A DNA stretch of 64,000 nucleotides from Selaginella moellendorffii (taxonomy: Eukaryota; Streptophyta; Lycopodiopsida; Selaginellales; Selaginellaceae), in NCBI RefSeq assembly GCF_000143415.4, contig NW_003314272.1, forward strand, positions 55,144 through 119,143, in the 5' to 3' direction. Below, piece by piece: positions 43,041 to 55,146 of this stretch. Every line of letters starts with the position of its first letter. Position 1 is the first letter of the stretch. The notes beneath the pieces are model-generated. The model did not search any database and was not told the DNA's origin. It worked only from the letters and a program-made list of their open reading frames with translations. The position numbers and the translations under genes were made by a program.

Positions 43041-45552
43041 CTATATGCTCCTATAATCAATCACTGTAACATCGTCTTCCGGCGCGTCAAGATCGTGATA
43101 GCTGCACGGCAGGGTTAGTTCAACAGAATTACGAAATGAGAAGAGAAACCTTCGCATGTGACGAGGGTCGTGCCTAACTGGAGGAACCATCTGCGGCGTC
43201 TCCAAAACACCCCGTCCCTTTCGTCCACGGTCACCACCATCAAATGAAGGATCAAATGGAGCGGGATGAAAAGGCTGCGGGCCGCCGCCGTGCTCTCTCC
43301 ACATGCGCATGGTCACGTCAGGAGGGGCAGGGACAAATGGACCCAAGGGCCTGGCCACACAAGCTTGAGAAGGAATGCACACGAAAACAAGGAAACACTC
43401 ACCCCGCGCCAGGCACAGGCATCAACACTGGAGGAGGTATTTCCGAACCAAATGCTCCCCCGTGAATGTTGGTCCCACCAAAAGGATCAAACATTGGCTG
43501 CTCCGATGACGCTGGTCCGGCCCCTTCATATGGATAATCTCCAGCCGGCGATTTATCCACGTCCTCGCCACGGCCTCGACTCCTATCCGAATTTCCCAAC
43601 AGACCGGGCCTACGCCTGTGCAGCCTGCTGTCCCTCTGAAACAAATACCACCACGTTACGGACGTCATCTAGGCGAGGCTTACCTGGTTCGCTTGCACGG
43701 AGGCCACGCCAGGAGCATTAGGATCACTGTTTGGACACGTTTGGACATTAAACTCGGTAACTCGAGCATGGACGACGTACCTCATGTAGTTTTGATAGTA
43801 GAGCTCTCGTCGGAGTTTGGCCATGGACTCGTTTACAATCTCAGGATGCTTCAGCTTGAGATGCTTGTGTACAAATTCTGGTCCATGGAAAAGCTTCGAG
43901 CACCCAGTAGCCAAGCACCCATACTTCCATCCATACTTTTCGTCCCTTATTTTTCGTACGTAGGGTTCAAGCGCTTCTGACATAGACGCCTCCGACTTGT
44001 CCTTGCCAAGCATAGCTTCTACGGGATCCTGGCCCTGCAATCGTGCCTGCCATGTAGAGTCCAGCTTTTTTTCCCATTCAGCCCGTGCGTTGTCATCGCC
44101 TGCCTTCTCCTCCCCTCTGAGGTGTCGAAACCCTTTCGGCAGCTCACGTAGCTCCATCATTCCGTAGTAATCCAAACCGTGGACTCTCCACAGGTACGTG
44201 AGCATTACGTCCAGCAGTTCGATGCCCTCGAGACCCTTCACCTGGTTAGCCCCTCGAACTATAACAATAGGACCACCGGTTTCACTGCTCAAGTTCTGTT
44301 GCTCAGAAGAAAAGAGGATGTTTCCTTCTACACCCTTTTCAGTGTCCAGCTTTTTAACCAGCGCCTGCGCCTGTTCTATATCTATGGCCACCCTCTTTAA
44401 ATCCGAGGAAGCGTGTTGTGCTCGTGGGATAGTATCCGCCTGACGGCCCCCCATTCTCTTGTCGTCGTCCGTTTCAACATCTGCGGTGGATCTGCTACCA
44501 GCAGCAGCAGCAGCCGCCGTCCTACACCAAGCAATGTCAGATACGAACGGGAACACCTCACCCGACTCACATGTCCAAACTTCCAGCCTGCAGCTCCAAA
44601 ATAAAGTCCCGTGCACTAGACTTCGCAGTTTCAATCCTCCTGCAACCACGAGCGCACACGTCAACAATAACTCTAGATTCCTGAGATCATACCGAACCTA
44701 GCCATAAGGGAGTCCAGCCGCGACGGATCGTACTTCTCCCGTAGCCTGGACCCGACGAAATTTGTGAAACGGATAACAATTGACAAGTCACGCGACTTCG
44801 TACCAGTCTTCCTCCTTGTGCTGCTCGAAATAGGCTCGCTTCTGAGTGGAGACGTATTCCGCTTTGTATTCCTCATACCTGCACAGCTAAAAGGTGAGAA
44901 GCTGCTACGGAAGCGAGGCAAAGACCTGCGCTCGGCTTCAGCGGGAAGAATGTCGTCCTCTAGCTCCACGATAAACTGCTTGTAAGACAAGAGTCCGTCC
45001 CTGCGCGCAGCGCACGATTAGAAAAAAAGGAGCGGCAGAGTTAGGCGAGGGAGAAACCTGCGAGGGTAGGCATCACCATACATGCTTCGCCCGGACCACT
45101 CTGGAAAAACAAAAGGTGACTGAGCATGTGGAAAGGAAAGGGGAGTATGAGAGCCCACCATTAGAACGATGCCGGCCGTAGTCACCACCATAGCCTCTAC
45201 CAAGAATACCATCCCTGGAGAAATGAGGCAAGCTGAGTAGCGCAAGAGCGGAAAGAAAAGGTCAAGTGAGTTACCTTCCGCCCTCATAACCTCCCCGGTC
45301 GTCATCCCGTCGAGAGCGCTTGTGGGCGGCAGGAGACCTGCGGGAGGGGGAATGGCGTCGGTCCCGGTGGGGCAAGGGAGGCGGGGACAGGCTCTTGCGC
45401 CGCTTGTTGTGCTTGTCGTGACGGCTTGCCTGCCTGCTCTCATCCTCACCTCGCCTCTTGCTGTCGCCTGCGTCGTCGGCAGCTCCCCCTTTGCGCCGCT
45501 CCGCGGTGTCCCTGGGGAGTGGCTCCGGAGGCAGATCCATGACATCCGCCAT
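43041..45552 (-). CDS. SE: SERRATE/ARS2 zinc-finger protein
   Basis: Minus-strand multi-exon gene for SERRATE, the plant ARS2 homologue that works with DCL1 and HYL1 in pri-miRNA processing and with the cap-binding complex in nuclear RNA fate. The N-terminal exon (MADVMDLPPEPLPRD) is rich in Arg, Ser and Asp with RS-like stretches. DGLLSYKQFIVELEDDILPA, YEEYKAEYVSTQKRAYFEQH and LREKYDPSRLDSL follow. A long exon holds the core and the C2H2-type zinc finger KYGWKYGCLATGCSKLFHG, then PEFVHKHLKLKHPEIVNE. The last exon ends SYHDLDAPEDDVTVIDYRSI, the conserved SERRATE C terminus. No key Cys or His of the finger is missing. The start lies 15 residues before the charged region and is the first ATG of the frame. 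Confidence 0.93.
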
Positions 45553-46042
45553 GGCCAGACTACTCTAGGGTAAGAGTGCGGGAGATTAGGGCTCAATATT
45601 AAGGCTCTAAGATTTTGGTCCAACGGGATTGATACATTTGAGTTGCCGCTCGGATATGGTGGGAGCATCTTATTTCGGGATCTTCCCGCATGGATGGATG
45701 GAAGGCTGTCCACGAGTTGAGCAAGACGCCTTTCAAGCCTGTTGCTGTCTGAGCGGCTGGAAACAAGAGTCGAAGAACTTGATCTCACAGAAAGTCCATT
45801 CCAAGCGTTGCACGCCACCTTTCTCGTCCCCGCCACCTTGTCCGTTTGAAGGCATTCATGTGATACGCGAGTGGAAGAAGGCAAGTCATTTACAGTGGAA
45901 GGTCTTCCCGTTGGAAGAGGCCATGCAACTCTCGGAGTTGACGCCCTGATACAGCGCTGATATGGACCAGGACTTTGTTGCGTCGAGATATTGTGTATTT
46001 CAAAACGCTTTCTTCTCGACGCAGCTCTACTTGGCGAGATGA
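45553..46042. other. Intergenic region upstream of SERRATE
   Basis: A 106-codon plus-strand frame at 45629-45949 shows no family signature. The minus-strand frame that continues from the LisH gene through this interval is a read-through artefact. A GATTAGGGCT telobox-like element lies at 45584-45593, 32 bp before the SERRATE ATG. Confidence 0.5.
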
Positions 46043-46993
46043 CTATGCCAAGAAGGTCCTCAATGTAAAAGACGCATGGAGGTCCTAAGAAGCGCATGAG
46101 AGAAAGGCAGAGAATGGGATGAGGCCCTACCTTTCCACCTTGCTCCTGCTGTAGCCGCTGAGAAACGAGAGTGAACTGCTGGAGAAGTCTCTCCATGGAT
46201 GTGTAACTGGGAAGCTTGCCATGGTCTGAAAGAAGGGACAACAAGAGGGTGAGGGGCGATGGCAGGGAAAGCAGCCGCTTGCCTAGGAGCGCCCGATTCA
46301 GCATGTCTGCGATGTTCTGCCTGTAGTCCACACTGAGCAACGAGAACAAGGGCGACGTCTCTGGTTCCGAGTATGCCAGTAATGCCATGCAGTCCTGTCA
46401 CCCTGGGCTCAACGCCTATCAAGGACAAACGGTTCAAGCTACCTGGAGTTTATCGACGTAGTGCTTCTCCTTCCCAAAAGGCGTTAGCTCTCGCTGTGCA
46501 AACTCCAGAGCACCTATGCTGGAGGTAGATAAACAAAAGAAGGACGAGAGAAGCGAAAGAAGAAGCTTACGCGTTTCTGGACCGCACGAGCTCTATAAAG
46601 TGGAGAGTGAGGAGATCGAAGTGCAAGTCCTTGTTGTCTAGTAAGAGGCCTGGAGCGACTCCATTGGTGAGATCAATAGCCTTGAGTGGCTCCCCTCCCA
46701 TAACGTGGTTATAGATTGCTGCGCGGGCACCAGCGTGAGTACGAGAGGAGCAAGTGGGGCTGGGGATGCCTTACGCTTTCTCCTGTCGATGTCCATGGAG
46801 AAGTCAGCAGAGCAATTCATTTCCGTGGACGCTATGAAAGCCTCGGCTGTTTCTTTGAAGCAATTGTGGACCAGGTAGCCGAGCAGGACTTTTTTGACAT
46901 CGTTGTCATCAACCTTCTGCAGCAGCGAGGAGTTAATAGCGCAGCTCGAGCCCTAGGCTAATCGAGAGGGCTTACCACGTTCTCCACATCCAT
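46043..46993 (-). CDS. LisH-CTLH-CRA domain protein (GID8/RanBPM-like)
   Basis: Minus-strand gene of about six exons. MDVENV is followed by VDDNDVKKVLLGYLVHNCFK and ETAEAFIAST, a LisH dimerisation motif. Then come IYNHVMGGEPLKAIDLTNG and HFDLLTLHFIELVRSR (CTLH), IGALEFAQRELTPFG and CMALLAYSEPETSPLFSLLS with the CRA-type ending LERLLQQFTLVSQRLQQE in equivalent positions. Such proteins are structural subunits of GID/CTLH ubiquitin ligases in yeast, animals and plants. The product is about 240 residues. The last intron (GTAGGG...TTCTTAG) puts the stop at 46043-46045; without it the frame runs on spuriously for 1 kb. A (CGCGC)n stretch directly precedes the ATG. Confidence 0.8.
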
Positions 46994-47018
46994 GACCGCG
47001 CCGCGCCGCGCCGCGCCT
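46994..47018 (+). repeat. CGCGC simple repeat at a start codon
   Basis: Four copies of GCCGC/GCGCC-type units lie directly upstream of the LisH-CTLH gene's ATG, in its presumed 5' UTR. A GC-rich leader of this kind could fold strongly. Confidence 0.8.
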
Positions 47019-47101
47019 TTCCCCCCTTCCACACAACCTAAAAATTGCTCTACTTAGGTAACAAAAATCTTTGGCATTTTTTACACACAAGGCGCAGATA
47101 T

Positions 47102-48038
47102 TCAAATCGATGGAACAACCTTTGGCCCCCTGTAGTTCCCCCTGTGAACCACAAACTCGCTCGAAGGTCTGAACTCCTGGAGGTGAACGGGATGCGCCTC
47201 GGCGCTGTCCGTGGCTTCTGCACGCAAGTAACTGCAAGGGTTGGTTGCAAGGCGTACGTGTTTTCTTATGGAGGAGAGACCCACCTGGGGAGGTGGCGGC
47301 GGCCAGGCGGTAGTAGACGCAAGGGCGGCCGGCAGTGGTGTTGTATGGCGGCGCGAGGACGTCCAGAACCGCGCAGGAGGTGACCGCCGTGAAGGAGTGG
47401 ATGTTGCCCCCGGACGTCGGGTACAGGACGGCGGTGTCACAGGGCGCCACCAGTACATGGTCCTTGACGGGCATCGCTAATCTGGCTGGGGGGACATTAC
47501 ATGTAAGCTTGGAAATCGCAGATTGCCCTTACGTGTGGAGGAGGCCGTGTGGTCCGAGGGATCTACCCAGTCGTACGACTTGACGTGCATGGAGCCATAG
47601 ATCAGCTTGCTCAGCACGGTCATACCCGGATGGTTGTGGAGAGGAAGGGCTGCCGACTGCGGCAGGCAAAAGATTCCCATCTGTGCTACCACCATCACGG
47701 CTTAGCTTGCTCAACCAACAGCGCGTCTCAACGACTTACAGAGAACTTGTTGCACTCGTAGAGATGCAAGTAAGTGATTGCCGGGGCGGCCGATTCCGGT
47801 GGCTGGTCGGTGGAGCGCCCATTTCTCTGGCAATTGTCCTCTTGGAGGCCGAGATCGGAGCACTTGATGTCGTCTGGGAGCGGGGCAAGGCAGTAAAATC
47901 AAGGCGCAGCAGTGTGAGCAGCTTACCCAGAACAGCGCGTACCCGTGCAACAGCTTCGGGGGCTGACACGCCTTGGACGCACGAGAAGGAGGCCTTGCAC
48001 ACCTCGTACAGCTTCTGGACGGCCGTCATGGCCGTCAT
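47102..48038 (-). CDS. PCO: Plant cysteine oxidase (PCO), N-degron oxygen sensor
   Basis: Minus-strand gene encoding a thiol dioxygenase that oxidises N-terminal Cys of proteins such as group VII ERFs and so marks them for the Arg/N-degron pathway when oxygen is present. [16 protein letters not shown] is followed by a linker with [13 protein letters not shown]. The core exon reads [43 protein letters not shown] provides two iron ligands. The next exon reads [20 protein letters not shown], with the third His, and LDVLAPPYN. The last exon ends [17 protein letters not shown]. All three metal His are present. Two ATGs three codons apart compete as the start. The gene is divergent from CDC48, with 316 bp between start codons. 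Confidence 0.9.
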
Positions 48039-48262
48039 GGCGGCGACCGCGCGAGGATGCGAGTGCCCTAAGCTGCTTACTTTTCCATGAATTCCACTGC
48101 TTTGCCTCTTCAGGCTACATTCCGGGAGGTAAACTCTTTATGTTTTATGTTTTAGGGCGGATCTGACAACGTGGCGGTGGTGGCGGCTCCGCCCAGCCGC
48201 CAATTCTCCCTCCCCTCGCTCTCTCGGTCGTGGCGAGTTCGATACCCATTGGCACCAGATTG

Positions 48263-48288
48263 TTCTAGAAGCATTTCATGGAATATTC
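48263..48288 (+). promoter_or_regulatory. Heat-shock-element-like palindromes upstream of CDC48
   Basis: TTCTAGAA (48263-48270) and GAATATTC (48281-48288) are each inverted nGAAnnTTCn-type dyads, close together and just upstream of a TATAAA. HSF trimers bind arrays of such units. The spacing between the two dyads is not the perfect 5-bp phase, so the site is a candidate only. Confidence 0.45.
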
Positions 48289-48294
48289 CCAGGG

Positions 48295-48300
48295 TATAAA
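48295..48300 (+). promoter_or_regulatory. TATA box of CDC48
   Basis: GGGTATAAAGG lies 55 bp upstream of the CDC48 ATG, leaving room for a short leader with a CTAGGGTTT telobox-like element at about 48322-48330. Confidence 0.6.
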
Positions 48301-48354
48301 GGAGACTGTGCTGTATGCGTGCTAGGGTTTGGGTCATTTCAAGGGTAGGTAGCC

Positions 48355-51234
<2,880 letters not shown>

Positions 51235-51293
51235 TGGAAAAATTCTCGTGAACGAAGTGATGATTTGTGAGTGGAAAACAGTCCTGAACGGTT

Positions 51294-51449
51294 TCAGGTG
51301 AGGAGGAGCACGAGCGGGATGATGGCGACGAGGGAGAAGGTGGCGAGGAATGAAGAGAGCTTGAGAAGCAAGTGGAGGGCGGGCGGTAGAAGCGAGACGA
51401 GGACGAGGGCGAGCACGAGGAGCAGCGAGAGGCGCTGGGAGGGAGGCAT
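51294..51449 (-). CDS. Small hydrophobic membrane protein, 51 residues
   Basis: Minus-strand ORF MPPSQRLSLLLVLALVLVSL, then PPALHLLLKLSSFLATFSLV and AIIPLVLLLT. Two hydrophobic helices separated by PPALH suggest a hairpin membrane protein. It is divergent from the BTB-like gene, and a G-box lies between them. The ORF begins 60 bp after the CDC48 stop on the other strand, so it may overlap the CDC48 3' UTR. I cannot name a family. The unusual Leu bias may also reflect chance antisense composition. Confidence 0.4.
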   Translation of the reverse strand: MPPSQRLSLLLVLALVLVSLLPPALHLLLKLSSFLATFSLVAIIPLVLLLT

Positions 51450-51468
51450 GGTAGCATTTAGGGCTTGT

Positions 51469-51476
51469 CCACGTGG
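51469..51476. promoter_or_regulatory. G-box CCACGTGG between two divergent genes
   Basis: The perfect palindrome CCACGTGG sits 20 bp upstream of the 51-residue ORF and 69 bp upstream of the BTB-like ATG. bZIP and bHLH factors bind this site, and its symmetric position would let it serve both genes. Confidence 0.5.
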
Positions 51477-51544
51477 CAAAAAGAGGAGGCGTGGTAACCG
51501 ACTGGCAACAAGGCGAGAGGTTTAAGCGTGTTAGATCGAATGTC

Positions 51545-53131
51545 ATGGAGCTTGCGAGCAACGTAATCAAGGACCGATTGGCGTCGCTGGGCATCTCCTT
51601 GGCACCCGTGGCCGCGGACAAGACGGCACCGGACGTGCTGCTGGTTGCCAGGAGAGCTGCCCACAGCTCTTGCCGCGATGTGGTGCGAGTACTGGCGCAC
51701 TCGAGCGTGCTCAAGGAGTGTGACTCCTTCCGGGAATGGTTCATCGACTACGACGTGCGCATGGCGGAGGAGCGGCGGCGCAAGGCGCTTGTAGCGGACA
51801 TGGTGCAGAGTGTGATGAGGAATGTGGAGGAGGAGGCGAAAGTGAGGCAGGCAATCTCCAGCATGCTGGAGGGCGTCATGACCAACGTGATTGAGCTCCA
51901 CAAAGGCGACGAGGAGGAGGAAGCAGCGCACGGAGAGGAAGCGGCAGAGCGTAGGCCTGACATCGCGGCGGCGGCGCCAGAGGAGGAGGTGGAGATGCAG
52001 CGGTATATAGTCATAGAGAAGCTCGAGTGGACAGCCCCTGTCCTGCACGCCATTCTGGAATGGCTGTATACGCGCTGCTGCCACATCGATGTGGAGCATC
52101 TGTGGGCAGTGTACGAGGCGGCGGACAAGATGGTGCTGAGCAGCTTGAGCGGAGCCATCCGCGACTACAGCAGTCCGCATTACCTCCGGTACGCACTGGA
52201 CAAGGAGGAGGATCGTAAGGCCCTCCTCAGGCTGTGCTTCAAGGCGCGGTGCGCGGAGCTTGGGAGCCTGCGAGTGCTGTGCGAGAGCCTGTCCCGCTCG
52301 CCCATCTCCTCCTCCTTCTGCATGCTCCTCCACACGGCAGCCATCTCGTACAGGCGGCCATCCTTTCTGCCCGAGGGCCTCTACACCATGTCGGGGCATC
52401 CCGTCTGCTGTCTCAAGGAGGCCGAGCCGCTGGAGCCTCTCAAGCCGTACATCACCCTCGTCCGGGAGTCGGGCTGCCGCTTCCGCAGGAGAAAGGTGGC
52501 GGCAGCGGCAGCGGCAGCGAGCGGAGGAGTGGCGTCGGCCAAGATGAAGGACGTGGAGTGGCGGATCATGGACCTGGGCAGCAATGCTGCTCGATGCTGC
52601 CACACCTTGTTCCGCTACTCGGCGGAGGTAAGCTTCGAGGCGGCCACAAAGGCTGGCATGCTGGTGAAGCCGGTGCGCAAGGAGACGTTTAGCCTGAGGA
52701 TGGTGACGGGCTCCATGGTGAGCAGCATCATCAAGTGCGCGCTGGGCAAGGCCATCCCAGCCGCGGAGCTCAAGGTCAAGGAGGAGAGGGGATCGGGCTA
52801 CTACATCCGCGGCCCCAGCTACTGCTTCTCGCTGCTGCTCCAGGGCGAGCCCTCCATGATCCTGGTGGGTGCCAAGGCCATCCCCCATGACATGATCGGC
52901 CGTGCGGCACTGCGGATCAGGAATCCCTCGGAGCGCACCTTTGCCAGATTCCTTCCCGCCATGAGGTCCTTCGGCGTCGACTTTGAGGCCAACACGCTCT
53001 ACATCATCAAGCCGCTGCACAGCATCATCCGCATTCTCGAGTTTGTGGCGGGCGTCAGCCGCGAGGCCTTCACCCCGCTCGAGTTCGAGAGGCATGTGGT
53101 GGAAGTTGTCGAGGCCACGGATCCTTTTTAA
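51545..53131 (+). CDS. Intronless BTB-like protein, function unknown
   Basis: Single open frame, 528 residues from the first ATG (MELASNVIKDRLASLG); earlier in-frame codons lack an ATG. An acidic stretch lies at about residues 120-160. LEWTAPVLHAILEWLYTRCC, HIDVEHLWAVYEAADKMVL and SSLSGAI resemble the second half of a BTB/POZ domain (helices A4-A5). The remainder is alpha-helical, with an Ala run near residue 325 (AAAAAAASGG). The overall family is not recognised and may be specific to lycophytes. GC content and codon use are high, which also produces a long antisense frame. Its stop is 38 bp from the stop of the convergent RTF1 gene. Confidence 0.65.
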   Translation: MELASNVIKDRLASLGISLAPVAADKTAPDVLLVARRAAHSSCRDVVRVLAHSSVLKECDSFREWFIDYDVRMAEERRRKALVADMVQSVMRNVEEEAKVRQAISSMLEGVMTNVIELHKGDEEEEAAHGEEAAERRPDIAAAAPEEEVEMQRYIVIEKLEWTAPVLHAILEWLYTRCCHIDVEHLWAVYEAADKMVLSSLSGAIRDYSSPHYLRYALDKEEDRKALLRLCFKARCAELGSLRVLCESLSRSPISSSFCMLLHTAAISYRRPSFLPEGLYTMSGHPVCCLKEAEPLEPLKPYITLVRESGCRFRRRKVAAAAAAASGGVASAKMKDVEWRIMDLGSNAARCCHTLFRYSAEVSFEAATKAGMLVKPVRKETFSLRMVTGSMVSSIIKCALGKAIPAAELKVKEERGSGYYIRGPSYCFSLLLQGEPSMILVGAKAIPHDMIGRAALRIRNPSERTFARFLPAMRSFGVDFEANTLYIIKPLHSIIRILEFVAGVSREAFTPLEFERHVVEVVEATDPF

Positions 53132-53169
53132 CCACAAAAGCAATACAAGTACACACCACCTTGCTTTGC

Positions 53170-55059
53170 TTAGAGCAGCCCCCGGCGGCGCTTGTAGTCG
53201 TTGACCGTGAGCGTGAGGCTGTGGCGCCGGCCGTCGTCGGCGTCGACGCGCACACCGTAGTGAGCTTCCATCTTCCGCTTCCGCTCCATGAAGGCCATGG
53301 CTGCTCCCTGCCCGCCTTTGAAGCGCTCCAGTGCGGCCAACGATATGGGCAAGTCGAAGTCGTGCAGGCTAAACATCTTGGAGAACTGGCGTCCCATCAG
53401 GCGGCCATTGCCAGCCTTGGTCAGCTCCTGCAAAAAGCCCGCCCCGTCTTTGCCCGCCTTATCACCCCCGATGGCTTCGCTGTGCTCCTCCGCTGCGGTC
53501 TTTGGAGCGTCCGACTTGTAGTAGTTTTGTGACCTTGTCCACCTCCGGGAGAAGGGATCGTAGCCCGCCTCGCCCATCTTGGCCGCTGGCTTGAGTTCCG
53601 ACGCGTTTTTAAAGTTTTCAAACCTGTTCCTCCGGTTCATCATCTCGATACGTTCCGCCTTTTCATTCTTGGTTTGCTGCTTGGACGCCAGAGACTCGAG
53701 CTCCTTGAGCTTCTCGTGCAGCCGCTCTATCTGCTCCTGGTCTCCCTTGCCTTCAGCGACGCTCAGGTCCTTCATCACTCTTTCCTTTTCCAGCGCCAAG
53801 TTGGACGGCCTCGCCGATGCCATCTTCTTCTCCTGCAGCATCTGCTTCACTGCTGCAGCCGAGTAGACGAAGGAGGCGATCTTCTCCAGGGCCTCGGCCT
53901 TGTCCCTCACCGCCGACTTGCTGATGCCGGGAGAGTCCGACTTGGCCACCTCCGCCTTCCATGCATCGATCTCGTCGTCTGTAGGGGCCTGGTCGGATGC
54001 TCGAACCATCTGCCAGCGAGCCGCCGAGGAGTCGTCCCCCCACGTACAGTTGAGATACTTGTGCGTGGTGCGGTTTTCAAACTTGTAGGGCTTGTCCGGC
54101 TCCGTAGCATCCACATTCTTCACGAGGCACAGGCGGTACATGCTTGTGCCGCTGTTGGACATGCCGATGCCAATGCGCACGAAGCATCCCACGATCACCT
54201 CCTCAAAAAACGGCTCCATGAACCACTTTGACAGCTTGGACCTCCGGATGGTGATCTTCCTGATGTCCTCGTTGTCGGGCAGGCTCACTCGCCCCCCCCG
54301 CTCGTCGTCGTCGTCATCCGAAGGTACGTCGCTGCGGTTGGATTCTCCTCGGCTGCTCTCCTCGTCGTCGTCGTCTTCGGAATCAGCATCAGAATTGGAG
54401 CTGGGGCTGGCGCTACGGCGGGGCGGAGGAGCAGCCGCACCACCTGCAACATTCTCCCGTCTCTTCCTCTGCTGGTGCTGGTGCTGGTGCTGATGCTGCT
54501 GCTGCTGCTGTAGCTGGCTCGCATCCTGCGACCTCTGCCTCTTGGCCACCAGCTCGCTCAGAGCGTTGGTCTTGGAGGTTTTGGTGGTTTCCCTGCCCGA
54601 GGACCTCATCCGGGACGAGGGTGGCCCGTCCCTCTTCCGCTCCTCCTCTGCAATGCGCGCCTCGGTCGACTTCTTGAGGCTATAGTTGTCTCGCTTCTCC
54701 GACCTCTCGTGCAGGATCATCTCCCTCTCCAGCTCCGTCATCGCCTCCAGCTTCCGCTTGTCCTCGTCGTCCTTGTACAGATCACTCCCAAACGACAGGT
54801 CGCTCCCAGAGCCCTCGTCCCTGTCCCCGCCATCAAACCTCTTCTTGAGTGGCATCTTGGAGCCGCCCTTGCCCTTTTTGTCGTAGTCGTCTTCATCCTC
54901 CTCCTCGTCCTCGTCAGAGCTGGAGCTGGAGCCTCTCCTGGAGCTCCTCTTACCATCTCTCTTGCTGGCGGCGCCGCTGCTAGCGTTCGTGTTGCTGCCG
55001 CTCTTGCGACCAGCAGCGGCCAGGAGCATGTGCTCCAGATCGAGGGCGTCGTCCGCCAT
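53170..55059 (-). CDS. RTF1: RTF1 (VIP5), Plus3-domain subunit of the Paf1 complex
   Basis: Intronless minus-strand frame of 629 residues. MADDALDLEHMLLAAAG starts it and is preceded by a non-ATG extension only. The N-terminal half is acidic and Ser-rich, followed by LEAMTELEREMILHERSEKR. The Plus3 domain (residues of about 275-400) reads DIRKITIRRSKLSKWFMEPF, EEVIVGCFVRIGIG, YRLCLVKNVD and THKYLNCTWG. A coiled C-terminal half follows (ALEKERVMKDLSVAEGKGDQ) and the end HDFDLPISLAALERF-x-GG is shared with plant VIP5. RTF1 links RNA polymerase II elongation to H2B ubiquitination and H3K4 methylation. A (Gln/His)n tract encoded by CTG/CAG-type repeats lies at about 54470-54515. Divergent from the LRR-kinase gene. 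Confidence 0.93.
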   Translation of the reverse strand: MADDALDLEHMLLAAAGRKSGSNTNASSGAASKRDGKRSSRRGSSSSSDEDEEEDEDDYDKKGKGGSKMPLKKRFDGGDRDEGSGSDLSFGSDLYKDDEDKRKLEAMTELEREMILHERSEKRDNYSLKKSTEARIAEEERKRDGPPSSRMRSSGRETTKTSKTNALSELVAKRQRSQDASQLQQQQQHQHQHQHQQRKRRENVAGGAAAPPPRRSASPSSNSDADSEDDDDEESSRGESNRSDVPSDDDDDERGGRVSLPDNEDIRKITIRRSKLSKWFMEPFFEEVIVGCFVRIGIGMSNSGTSMYRLCLVKNVDATEPDKPYKFENRTTHKYLNCTWGDDSSAARWQMVRASDQAPTDDEIDAWKAEVAKSDSPGISKSAVRDKAEALEKIASFVYSAAAVKQMLQEKKMASARPSNLALEKERVMKDLSVAEGKGDQEQIERLHEKLKELESLASKQQTKNEKAERIEMMNRRNRFENFKNASELKPAAKMGEAGYDPFSRRWTRSQNYYKSDAPKTAAEEHSEAIGGDKAGKDGAGFLQELTKAGNGRLMGRQFSKMFSLHDFDLPISLAALERFKGGQGAAMAFMERKRKMEAHYGVRVDADDGRRHSLTLTVNDYKRRRGLL

Positions 55060-55108
55060 GGCCACTCCTCTGACCTAATACTAAGATGAGCTCAAAAGAG
55101 CTCACTCG

Positions 55109-55120
55109 TTAGGGTTTTAG
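55109..55120 (+). promoter_or_regulatory. Telobox in the RTF1/LRR-kinase divergent promoter
   Basis: TTAGGGTTTTAG lies in the 87-bp interval between the RTF1 and LRR-kinase start codons. Teloboxes are frequent in plant promoters of growth and translation-related genes. The interval is too short for two independent promoters. Confidence 0.5.
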
Positions 55121-55146
55121 AGGAGCGTGCGAGTTCTAGGCGGCGT

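Noticed and set aside
43669-44667. 332-codon minus-strand frame as a separate gene
   Set aside because: It contains the SERRATE zinc-finger exon read through flanking introns; it is part of the SERRATE gene.
45018-46388. 456-codon minus-strand frame running from the LisH gene into SERRATE
   Set aside because: The frame crosses a clear intron (GTAGGG...TTCTTAG) and then non-coding DNA. The true protein ends at 46043.
51458-53143. 561-codon open frame antisense to the BTB-like gene
   Set aside because: It is the mirror of a GC-rich, intronless coding frame. Its translation is His/Leu/Arg-rich with no domain, whereas the plus strand has BTB-like helices.
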